From: Thermoleophilia bacterium | GTDB taxonomy: Bacteria > Actinomycetota > Thermoleophilia > Gaiellales > Gaiellaceae | Direction: 5' to 3' | DNA: 13,359 bases | Assembly (NCBI GenBank): GCA_014534415.1 | Contig: JACVRM010000044.1 | Location: forward strand, 1 to 13,359 | Shown: one piece after another, positions 6,810 to 12,259 of the stretch | How positions within the stretch are numbered: position 1 is the stretch's first letter | Layout: every line of letters starts with the position of its first letter | Translations under genes and position numbers: made by a program | The notes under the pieces: model-generated | The model's input: the letters and a program-made list of their open reading frames with translations, nothing else | Database searches by the model: none | What the model was told of the DNA's origin: nothing

Positions 6810-7025
6810 CTAGGCGCCGGAGCGCTCGACGCCGAACGCGATGTTGACCGTCGTGCGGTACTCGGTGATGCGGTCCCCCTCGACCACGGCGCTCATCGAG
6901 ACGACGTCGGCGCCGGAGATGCCGCGCAACGTCTTCGCCGCCTCGCGGACGGCGGCGTCGGCGGCCTTGGCGAAGCTCTCGTTCGACGAGCCGATGATCG
7001 TGACGACCTTGGCGACCTCTGCCAT
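6810..7025 (-). CDS. Dodecin family protein
   Basis: A 71-residue protein of the dodecin family. Dodecins are small dodecameric hollow-sphere proteins that bind flavins (FMN, riboflavin, lumichrome) or CoA and buffer their concentration. The sequence shows the family pattern: an N-terminal strand (VAKVVTIIGSS), one amphipathic helix (SFAKAADAAVREAAKTL), then strands ending in EYRTTVNIAFGVE. The position where flavin-binding dodecins carry a Trp after the helix (RW in the usual motif) reads SG in GISGADVVS, so canonical flavin stacking may be lost. ATG 7025 is supported by the length and by a strong GAGGAGG Shine-Dalgarno 7 nt upstream (plus-strand 7033-7039). An upstream ATG-less extension of the frame is ignored. 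It is divergent from ffh, and the cyclase gene follows 43 nt downstream on the same strand. Confidence 0.85.
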   Translation of the reverse strand: MAEVAKVVTIIGSSNESFAKAADAAVREAAKTLRGISGADVVSMSAVVEGDRITEYRTTVNIAFGVERSGA

Positions 7026-7059
7026 GGAATGTCCTCCTCGATCGCGGGTGTGGGGCCGC

Positions 7060-7065
7060 AATCTA
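7060..7065 (-). promoter_or_regulatory. Candidate -10 element (TAGATT) for the dodecin gene
   Basis: Minus-strand TAGATT lies in the 76-bp divergent gap between dodecin and ffh. It would give a 5' UTR of roughly 25-30 nt that carries the GAGGAGG ribosome binding site, so this is a conventional leadered mRNA, unlike that of the divergent ffh. No strong -35 is seen. Confidence 0.35.
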
Positions 7066-7086
7066 CTGCGCTCGGGCGGCCGTCCG

Positions 7087-7092
7087 TACACT
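7087..7092 (+). promoter_or_regulatory. Candidate -10 element (TACACT) for leaderless ffh
   Basis: TACACT ends 9 nt before the ffh GTG at 7102. That start is fixed by the canonical MFDTLSDKL N-terminus, and the bases between (TGACCGACC) hold no Shine-Dalgarno. A start of transcription about 7-9 nt after the -10 would fall on or just before the GTG. The -35 is weak. This is the best supported of the leaderless candidates, because the protein start is not in doubt. Confidence 0.5.
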
Positions 7093-7101
7093 TGACCGAC
7101 C

Positions 7102-8496
7102 GTGTTCGACACACTCTCCGACAAGCTCGGCGCCGCTCTCGGCGACCTGCGTGGCCGGGGCCGCCTCGACGAGGAGGCGATCTCCAGGGCGATGCGCGAG
7201 GTCCGTCTCGCGCTGCTCGAGGCGGACGTCAACTTCAGGGTCGTCAAGGATTTCGTCGCGCGCGTGCGCGAGCGCGCGCTTGGCCAGGACGTCCTTCGCA
7301 GCCTGACTCCCGGCCAGCAGGTCGTGAAGATCGTCCACGAGGAGCTCACCGAGCTGATGGGCACCGGCGACTCACGGCTCGCGTTCGCGGGACGGCCGCC
7401 GACGATCATTCTGCTCGCGGGTCTGCAGGGCTCCGGCAAGACGACCGCCGCCGCGAAGCTCGCGCTGCTGCTCCGCCGTGAGGGCAAGGCGCCGGCGCTC
7501 GTCGCGGCCGACCTGCAGCGGCCGGCCGCGATCGAGCAGCTGGAACAGCTCGGCCGCCAGATTCAGGTGCCCGTCTACCGCCGGGCGACGAGCGATCCGG
7601 TCGAGGTCGTCGAGCACGGGCTCGTCTCGGCGCGCGCCGAGGGACGCGACGTCGTGATCGTCGACACCGCCGGCCGGCTGCACGTCGACGAAGCGCTGAT
7701 GGACGAGCTGGTGAGGGTGCGCCAGGCGGCGCGCCCGACGAACGTCCTGCTGGTGCTGGACGCCATGACGGGCCAGGAGGCCGTGGCGGTGGCCGAGGCC
7801 TTTCAGGAGCGTGTCGCGTTCGACGGCGTCGTGCTCACCAAGCTGGACGGTGACGCGCGCGGCGGCGCGGCGCTCTCCGTGAAGGCCGTGACGGGTCGCC
7901 CGATCAAGCTCGTCTCGCTCGGCGAGAAGCTCGACCAGCTCGAGTATTTCCACCCCGATCGAATGGCGTCGCGCATCCTCGGCATGGGCGACGTCTTGAC
8001 GCTCATCGAGAAGGCGGAGGCGGCCGCGTCGGAGGACGAGCAGCGCGAGCTCGAGCAGCGGATGATGCAGGGCGAGTTCTCGTTCGACGACCTGCTCGCC
8101 AGCTACCGGATGCTGAAGCGGATGGGCTCGTTCAAGAGTGTGCTCGGTCTCGTCCCGGGCCTCGGGAAGCAGCTGCAGGGGCTCGAGGTGAACGAGAAGG
8201 ACATGGCCCGCGTGGAGGCGATCGTGCTCTCGATGACGCCCAAGGAGCGCCGCATACCGCACCTCATCGACCTCTCCCGCCGACGGCGTATCGCCGCAGG
8301 CAGCGGAACGACCCTCGAGCAGGTCAATCAGCTCATGACGGCCCGCAAGCAGATGCAGAAGATGATGCGGCAGTTCGGAAAGGGCAAGATGCCGGCCATT
8401 CCCGCTGGCGCGGGAATGGCTAGTGGTATCGGCGACGGTGCGGTGGCGTCCAGGCCGCGGCGCAAGTCGAAAAGGAGGAAGAAGTCGAAGCGATGA
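7102..8496 (+). CDS. ffh: Signal recognition particle protein Ffh (SRP54)
   Basis: Ffh is the protein subunit of the SRP. It binds 4.5S RNA and hydrophobic signal sequences, then pairs with FtsY for GTP-dependent targeting to SecYEG. The product is 464 residues and complete. It has an N domain (1-90) and a G domain with P-loop GLQGSGKT (107-114), DTAGRL (188-193) and TKLDGDARGG (246-255). The M domain follows from about 310, with a hydrophobic groove region (MLKRMGSFKSVLGLVPGLG) and the RNA-binding SRRRRIAAGSGT (392-403). It closes with a Gly/Ala/Met linker and a very basic end (KSKRRKKSKR). The GTG start is set by MFDTLSDKL. Transcription is probably leaderless. It is the first gene of the plus-strand group that runs into rpsP 52 nt downstream. 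The C-terminal tail DNA contains a perfect 11-bp inverted repeat (8395-8420). Confidence 0.97.
   Translation: MFDTLSDKLGAALGDLRGRGRLDEEAISRAMREVRLALLEADVNFRVVKDFVARVRERALGQDVLRSLTPGQQVVKIVHEELTELMGTGDSRLAFAGRPPTIILLAGLQGSGKTTAAAKLALLLRREGKAPALVAADLQRPAAIEQLEQLGRQIQVPVYRRATSDPVEVVEHGLVSARAEGRDVVIVDTAGRLHVDEALMDELVRVRQAARPTNVLLVLDAMTGQEAVAVAEAFQERVAFDGVVLTKLDGDARGGAALSVKAVTGRPIKLVSLGEKLDQLEYFHPDRMASRILGMGDVLTLIEKAEAAASEDEQRELEQRMMQGEFSFDDLLASYRMLKRMGSFKSVLGLVPGLGKQLQGLEVNEKDMARVEAIVLSMTPKERRIPHLIDLSRRRRIAAGSGTTLEQVNQLMTARKQMQKMMRQFGKGKMPAIPAGAGMASGIGDGAVASRPRRKSKRRKKSKR
8395..8420 (+). repeat. Perfect 11-bp hairpin inside the 3' end of ffh
   Basis: GCCATTCCCGC (8395-8405) and GCGGGAATGGC (8410-8420) are exact reverse complements around a TGGC loop. 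It lies in the variable Met/Ala/Pro/Gly linker before the basic C-terminus, 74 nt before the end of the stop codon, where coding constraint is low. No T-tract follows. Possible roles are pausing or processing between ffh and rpsP; alternatively it is a by-product of skewed codons. Confidence 0.6.
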
Positions 8497-8517
8497 GTTT
8501 GCGCACCGAGGCCGCTA

Positions 8518-8548
8518 GCCGTCCTTTGCGCGCAGCGGAAAGGACGGC
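8518..8548 (+). promoter_or_regulatory. Hairpin sequestering the rpsP ribosome binding site
   Basis: GCCGTCCTTT (8518-8527) pairs perfectly with AAAGGACGGC (8539-8548). Past a single G-G mismatch (8528/8538) the stem continues with CGC/GCG (8529-8531, 8535-8537) and closes on a GCA triloop. The right arm contains the AAAGGA Shine-Dalgarno and ends exactly one base before the rpsP ATG (8549). With 13 pairs, mostly GC, it should block ribosome entry unless melted or bound. There is no T-tract, so a plain terminator is less likely. An autoregulatory or coupling role is inferred. Confidence 0.65.
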
Positions 8549-8791
8549 ATGGCAGTACGGATGAGGCTCACGCGGGTGGGGTCGAAGAAGAACCCGATCT
8601 ACCGCGTGGTCGTGGCCGACTCGCGGGCGCCGCGGGACGGCAAGTTCATCGACATCGTCGGGCGCTACAACCCGCAGACCGATCCCTCGTTGATCGAGTT
8701 CGACGAGGGCAAGGTGCGGGACTGGCTCGACAAGGGCGCGCAGCCGAGCGAGACGGTACGGCGCCTCCTGAAGACCCAGAACCTTCCTTAG
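8549..8791 (+). CDS. rpsP: 30S ribosomal protein S16
   Basis: S16 is a small-subunit assembly protein that binds 16S rRNA in the body of the 30S particle. The 80-residue product has the canonical start MAVRMRLTRVGSKKNPIYRVVVADSRAPRDG, seen here in two pieces: residues 1-13 and the YRVVVADSR block at 18-26. The conserved IVGRYNP (36-42) and a C-terminal helix (VRDWLDKGAQPSETVRRLL) follow. ATG 8549 is the standard start. Its Shine-Dalgarno AAAGGA is buried in a hairpin immediately upstream. The TAG stop shares its G with the GTG start of the KH gene (8791), which indicates tight translational coupling. Confidence 0.97.
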   Translation: MAVRMRLTRVGSKKNPIYRVVVADSRAPRDGKFIDIVGRYNPQTDPSLIEFDEGKVRDWLDKGAQPSETVRRLLKTQNLP

Positions 8792-9027
8792 TGGCCGAGC
8801 TCCTCGAGTACCTGGTGCGGCAGCTCGTCGACGCGCCGGATGCCGTCCGCGTCGAGCCGGTCGAGCGCGACGACGCGCTCGTCTACCAGCTCTACGTCGC
8901 GCCCGACGACGTCGGCAAGGTGATCGGCCGCCAGGGCCGCATCGCGCGCGCGCTGCGGACCGTCGTCCGCGCGGGCAGCGGCGCGAGCGGCGACCGGCGT
9001 CGCGTCGTTCTCGAGATCGTCGAGTGA
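8791..9027 (+). CDS. khpA: KH-domain RNA-binding protein KhpA (YlqC type)
   Basis: A 78-residue single KH domain. KhpA, with its partner KhpB/Jag, is a small RNA-binding protein reported in Gram-positives to affect cell division and RNA metabolism; it is regularly encoded between rpsP and rimM. The diagnostic GxxG loop is GRQGR within VGKVIGRQGRIARALR (41-56), flanked by the expected strands (VYQLYVAP; RRVVLEIVE). The product starts at GTG 8791, one base overlapping the rpsP stop. It ends in a GTGA overlap with rimM (GTG 9024, TGA 9025-9027). It is a normal, complete member of the family. Confidence 0.93.
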   Translation: MAELLEYLVRQLVDAPDAVRVEPVERDDALVYQLYVAPDDVGKVIGRQGRIARALRTVVRAGSGASGDRRRVVLEIVE

Positions 9028-9488
9028 GCGACATGGTGTCGGTCGGCCGCGTCGGCCGGCCGCACGGGCTCGCGGGCGCGTTCTTCGTCGAGGACGCGAG
9101 CGAGGCGCCCGAGCGGCTGGCGGCAGGCGCGAACGTGTACGTCGGAGGCGAGCCGGCCACGATCGTGGAGTCGAAGCGGTCAGCCGGCAGACCGGTGATC
9201 CGGCTCGACCGCCCGGTGCTACGCGGTGCGGTGCTCGAGGTGCCGCGCGCGAAGCTGCCGCCCACGCCCGACGACTCGTACTACGTCTTCGAGCTCGTCG
9301 GCCTGACGGTGCACGAGGAGGGCGGCGGCGCCGTCGGCCGTGTGCAGGAGGTCGACCCGGGGATCGCGAACGACGTGCTCGTGCTCGATTCGGGCCTGGC
9401 GCTGCCGCTCGTGGACGCGTGCGTCCGCACGATCGACCTCGAAAAGGGGGTCGTGATCATCGCGCCCGGGTTCGTCCACGGCCGGTAA
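9024..9488 (+). CDS. rimM: 16S rRNA processing protein RimM
   Basis: RimM is the maturation factor that helps assemble the 30S head and interacts with S19. The 154-residue product shows the N-terminal RimM domain with VGRVGRPHGLAGAFFVED (7-24). A PRC-barrel domain begins at YYVFELVGLTVH (about 86-97), with GRVQEVDPGIANDVLVL and a closing LPLVDACVRTIDLEKGVVII. GTG 9024 overlaps the khpA stop by 4 nt; ATG 9033, three codons in, is a possible alternative. It is part of the classic rpsP-khpA-rimM-trmD group. It ends with TAA 14 nt before the proposed trmD start. Confidence 0.95.
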   Translation: MSDMVSVGRVGRPHGLAGAFFVEDASEAPERLAAGANVYVGGEPATIVESKRSAGRPVIRLDRPVLRGAVLEVPRAKLPPTPDDSYYVFELVGLTVHEEGGGAVGRVQEVDPGIANDVLVLDSGLALPLVDACVRTIDLEKGVVIIAPGFVHGR

Positions 9489-9502
9489 CCTCGCTGACCC
9501 CT

Positions 9503-10162
9503 TTGCAGCTCGACGTCTTCACCCTCGTCCCGCACGCCTTCGCGTCCATGTTCGAGCTCCGGCCGCTCGCCGCGGTGCTCGGCTCGGAGCTCGAGGTGCG
9601 CCTGCTCGGCTATCGCGAGACCACGCCGCTTCGCGCCGGGCAGGTCGACGACGAGCCGTACGGGGGCGGGGCGGGGATGGTGCTGCGCGTCGACGTCGTC
9701 GCCGCGGCGCTCGACGCCGCGTACGGTGAGCACCGCGACCACCCGGTCGTCGCGCTGACGCCGCGCGGGCGGCAGCTAACGCAGGACGTTGTCGAGGAGC
9801 TCGCCGGGTACGAGCGGCTCACGCTCCTCTCGGCGCGCTTCGAGGGCTTCGACGAGCGTGTGCTCGAGCACCTCGCCACGGACGCGATCTCGATCGGCCC
9901 GTACGTACTGTCGGGCGGCGAGCTGCCGGCCATGGTGATCATCGACGCGATCGCACGCCGGCTGCCCGGCGCGCTCGGCAACGAGCAGTCAGGCGTCGAG
10001 GAGAGCTTCTCCAAGGAGCTCGAGGGCGGCCTGGAGTACCCGCACTACACGCGGCCGCCGGAGTTCCGCGGCTGGCGGGTACCCGACGTGCTGCTGTCGG
10101 GCGACCATGCCAGGATCGCCGTGTGGCGGCGGGAGCAGTCGCGGCTTCGGAGCGCGGCGTGA
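9503..10162 (+). CDS. trmD: tRNA (guanine37-N1)-methyltransferase TrmD
   Basis: TrmD is the SAM-dependent SPOUT (trefoil-knot) enzyme that makes m1G37 in tRNAs reading CNN codons and prevents +1 frameshifting. From TTG 9503 the protein is 219 residues beginning MQLDVFTLVPHAF, which matches the family start. An upstream in-frame ATG (9419) would overlap rimM and add non-homologous residues. Motifs: VDDEPYGGGAGMVL (48-61), SARFEGFDERV (110-120, usual Cys replaced by Ser), the knot IGPYVLSGGELPAMVIIDA (131-149), the linker EESFS (166-170) and EYPHYTRP (178-185). At the position of the proposed general base Asp169 of E. coli/H. influenzae (DSF) this protein has Glu167 (ESF). No Shine-Dalgarno precedes the TTG, so translation probably depends on coupling from rimM. 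Confidence 0.93.
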   Translation: MQLDVFTLVPHAFASMFELRPLAAVLGSELEVRLLGYRETTPLRAGQVDDEPYGGGAGMVLRVDVVAAALDAAYGEHRDHPVVALTPRGRQLTQDVVEELAGYERLTLLSARFEGFDERVLEHLATDAISIGPYVLSGGELPAMVIIDAIARRLPGALGNEQSGVEESFSKELEGGLEYPHYTRPPEFRGWRVPDVLLSGDHARIAVWRREQSRLRSAA

Positions 10163-10214
10163 GGGCCGTCCGCGCGCTCGCGCCGCCGGCGCTGAGCGGA
10201 CGAAGGCGAGCGGC

Positions 10215-10820
10215 GTGAGGGGACCGGTGGACCGGCTGACGGGCGGCCTGCCCAAGCCGTGGCGTGTGGCGATCGACTGGGCGGTGACGATCGTCGGGGC
10301 TGTTGCGATCGTGCTCGCGATCAAGCAGTGGGTGGTCAACCCCTACCGCATCCCCTCGTCGTCGATGGAGCCGACGCTCCACTGCGCCCGGCCGGGGCTC
10401 GACTGCGAGGCGGACTGGTCGGACCGCGTGCTCGCCAACCGCTTCATCTACCACCTGAAAGAGCCCGAGCGTGGCGACATCGTCGTCTTCCGCACGTCCC
10501 GCAAGGTGCAGAGCCAGTGCGGTGCGGGCGGCACGTTCGTCAAGCGGATCATCGGCTTGCCTGGCGAGACCGTGACCGTCGAGGACGACGGCGACGTGCT
10601 GATCGACAATCGCCAGATCGACGAGAGCGACTACGTCGATTCTCAAGCGCCCGGCGGCACGCCCGGTCGCTGGCCGGTGGCCGAGGATCACTTCTTCGTG
10701 ATGGGCGACAACCGCGACCAGTCGTGCGACTCGCGCCAGTGGGGCGCTCTGCCCGAGACGGATCTGATCGGCGAGGTCTTTGCCGTCTACTGGCCGCTCG
10801 ATCGAATCGGCCTTAGATAA
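10215..10820 (+). CDS. lepB: Signal peptidase I
   Basis: Type I signal peptidase, the membrane-anchored serine protease that removes signal peptides from exported proteins. From GTG 10215 the product has 201 residues. A single N-terminal membrane segment (about 18-38, AVTIVGAVAIVLAI core) places the catalytic domain outside. Box B is IPSSSMEPTL with the nucleophile Ser50. Box D is TFVKRIIGLPGE with the general base Lys110. Box E is VMGDNRDQSCDSRQWG (162-177). Four cysteines (57, 64, 102, 171) lie in the exported part, and C57/C64 bracket a short insertion that could hold a disulfide (inference). GTG 10215 is chosen for the GAAGG 8 nt upstream; GTG 10227 is an alternative, preceded by GAGGGG. 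A longer frame from 10107 overlaps trmD and is unlikely. It follows trmD by 52 nt. Confidence 0.93.
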   Translation: MRGPVDRLTGGLPKPWRVAIDWAVTIVGAVAIVLAIKQWVVNPYRIPSSSMEPTLHCARPGLDCEADWSDRVLANRFIYHLKEPERGDIVVFRTSRKVQSQCGAGGTFVKRIIGLPGETVTVEDDGDVLIDNRQIDESDYVDSQAPGGTPGRWPVAEDHFFVMGDNRDQSCDSRQWGALPETDLIGEVFAVYWPLDRIGLR

Positions 10821-11020
10821 CGGGGGAATCCTGGTTCCGCCGCTGCCTAGTTGTTCGTTCGCCTCCGGCCCGGCCAAGCCGGGCTCCGGCGTCAGATCGC
10901 ACGCGATCTCACCGAGGATCGCCTCACCGGGGAACCTACGGCTCCGATGGCCCCTCCCTCAAGGGCGTGGGGCCGGAGATGCGTGCGCTACGATTCCGGC
11001 TGGCCGCCGGCCGTTTCTTT
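10821..11020 (+). promoter_or_regulatory. Structured lepB-rplS intergenic region (possible terminator/leader)
   Basis: This 200-bp gap is the longest in the window. It holds several inverted repeats: GCCCGGC/GCCGGGC (10868-10874, 10878-10884, loop CAA); AGATCGC/GCGATCT (10894-10900, 10903-10909); GAGG/CCTC (10914-10917, 10922-10925); and a larger stem with CTCC/GGAG (10942-10945, 10975-10978) and GGCCCC/GGGGCC (10949-10954, 10969-10974). A TANNNT hexamer TACGAT (10989-10994) lies 26 nt before the rplS ATG and may be its -10. No Shine-Dalgarno precedes rplS. The hairpins may end the lepB transcript, form a leader that controls L19, or both. No coding region is supported here. Confidence 0.45.
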
Positions 11021-11512
11021 ATGTCCAGGGTCATCGAGAGCCTCGAGCAGCGCCAACTGCGCACGGACCTGCCGCAGTTCAAGGCCGGCGACACGGTCCG
11101 CGTGCACTTCCAGGTCATCGAGGGCCAGCGTCGGCGCGTGCAGGTCTTCGAGGGCATCGTCATCAAGCGCCAGGGCGCCGGCGTGCGCGAGACGTTCACC
11201 GTCCGGAAGCAATCTTTCGGAGTGGGGGTCGAGCGGACGTTCCCCGTCCACTCGCCGAAGATCGAGAAGATCGACCTGCAGGCCGTCGGCGACGTAAACC
11301 GGGCGAAGCTCTATTACCTGCGTGGCAAGGTCGGCAAGAAGGCGCGCGTGCGCGAAGTGCGCGGCGCGCGCGGCACGGTCAAGCAGGGCGCGGCGGAGCA
11401 GACGATGCAGTCGACCGAGGATGCAGCGGCGACGATCGGCGAGCCTGCCGAAGTCGAGCAGCCTGAAGCTGTAGCGGAGGCCGAGCAGGAACCCGTAGAG
11501 CAGCCTGCGTAG
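11021..11512 (+). CDS. rplS: 50S ribosomal protein L19 with acidic C-terminal extension
   Basis: L19 sits at the subunit interface of the 50S particle, near bridge B8. The L19 domain occupies residues 1-115: MSRVIESLEQRQLR (1-14), FKAGDTVRVH (20-29), VFEGIVIKR (42-50), GVGVERTFPVHSP (67-79) and the KLYYLRGKVGKKARVRE end (96-112). About 45 extra residues follow (119-163), rich in Glu, Ala, Gln and Pro with little sign of a fold. The usual family length is about 115. ATG 11021 is chosen because it gives the canonical N-terminus; an in-frame ATG at 10967 would add 18 residues foreign to the family. No Shine-Dalgarno is visible. rnhB follows 93 nt downstream. Confidence 0.95.
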   Translation: MSRVIESLEQRQLRTDLPQFKAGDTVRVHFQVIEGQRRRVQVFEGIVIKRQGAGVRETFTVRKQSFGVGVERTFPVHSPKIEKIDLQAVGDVNRAKLYYLRGKVGKKARVREVRGARGTVKQGAAEQTMQSTEDAAATIGEPAEVEQPEAVAEAEQEPVEQPA

Positions 11513-11591
11513 CGGGACGCGTACGGCGCACGCTTTCGAGTCGAGACCGTGACGGCCTCCGCGCGGCGACCTCGCCGGCGGACGGCCAGGC

Positions 11592-11597
11592 TATCCT
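11592..11597 (+). promoter_or_regulatory. Candidate -10 element (TATCCT) for leaderless rnhB
   Basis: TATCCT fits TANNNT and ends 8 nt before GTG 11606, the same spacing as TAGAAT to GTG 1108 before ftsY. There is no Shine-Dalgarno between. The hexamer supports placing the RNase HII start at 11606 rather than at the upstream in-frame GTG 11549. The -35 region is unremarkable. Confidence 0.45.
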
Positions 11598-11605
11598 CAC
11601 CGGCC

Positions 11606-12259
11606 GTGCCAGCGCGACCCGGCCACCGGCTCCTCCGCTTCGACCGGCGGCTCGGCGCGCGCTACGTCGCCGGGGCCGACGAGGCGGGGCGCGGCTCGCT
11701 CGCCGGTCCGCTCGTAGTGGCGGGCGTGCTGCTCGACTACGCGTGCCTCCGCGACCACCGCGTCCGGCCCCTCGCCGACCTGAACGACTCGAAGCAGCTC
11801 CCCCATGGTGACCGCGAGCGGCTCTTCCGCGCCGTGCTCGGCTGCGCCGAGCGCGTGACGGTGCACGTCGTCCCTCCCTGGAAGATCGACCGTGACGGGC
11901 TGCACCGCTCGAACCTCGCCGGACTGCGCGCCGCGCTGCAAGCGCTGTCGCCGCCGGCCGAGGCCTGCCTCGTGGACGGCTTCCGCCTGGGGCCGACGGC
12001 GCCGGCGCACGAGGCCGTCGTGGACGGCGACGCGCGCAGCGCGGCCATCGCCGCTGCCTCGGTGGTCGCGAAGGTCGTCCGCGATCGCGCGATGCGCCGG
12101 ATGGACGCGCTGTATCCGCACTATGGATTTCGCTCGCACGTCGGCTACATCACGCCGGAGCATTCGGCCGTCGTGCGGCAGCGCGGGCCGTCCGAGATCC
12201 ACCGACTTTCCTTCCAGGCGCTGTGCTATGCCGAAAGCGCTGACGCACTTTCCGCGTAA
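11606..12259 (+). CDS. rnhB: Ribonuclease HII
   Basis: RNase HII cleaves RNA in RNA-DNA hybrids and starts removal of single ribonucleotides misincorporated in DNA. From GTG 11606 the product has 217 residues. The catalytic DEDD set is visible: D25-E26 in GADEAGRGSLAGPL (23-36), D124 in CLVDGF and D142 in GDARSAAIAAASVVAKVVRD. These keep the 18-residue spacing of the last two acids seen in E. coli. The LNDSKQL (59-65) and YGFRSHVGYITPEH (173-186) blocks are also typical. An in-frame GTG at 11549 would add 19 Arg/Ala-rich residues; the TATCCT element 8 nt before 11606 favours the shorter form. Its 3' end overlaps the yraN start by 32 nt. Confidence 0.94.
   Translation: MPARPGHRLLRFDRRLGARYVAGADEAGRGSLAGPLVVAGVLLDYACLRDHRVRPLADLNDSKQLPHGDRERLFRAVLGCAERVTVHVVPPWKIDRDGLHRSNLAGLRAALQALSPPAEACLVDGFRLGPTAPAHEAVVDGDARSAAIAAASVVAKVVRDRAMRRMDALYPHYGFRSHVGYITPEHSAVVRQRGPSEIHRLSFQALCYAESADALSA

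Noticed and set aside
3827..6847. A 1006-codon open frame antisense to the cyclase gene.
   Set aside because: It mirrors the GC-rich codon pattern of the real gene. Its translation is Arg/Ala/Glu/His-rich without any recognisable domain, while the minus strand encodes clear cyclase, Walker and TPR motifs.
9419..9502. Longer trmD start at ATG 9419.
   Set aside because: It would overlap rimM by 70 nt and add a basic stretch with no family similarity. MQLDVFTLVPH from TTG 9503 is the canonical N-terminus.
10967..11020. Upstream in-frame ATG for rplS.
   Set aside because: It adds 18 residues not seen in L19, and part of it overlaps the intergenic hairpin and -10-like element. MSRVIESLEQ at 11021 fits the family.
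10780..11466. Open frames running through the lepB-rplS gap.
   Set aside because: They overlap both real genes in other frames, show no motif and run through hairpin-forming DNA.
11549..11605. Upstream in-frame GTG for rnhB.
   Set aside because: It adds an Arg/Ala-rich, non-homologous stretch that would be encoded across the TATCCT promoter-like element.
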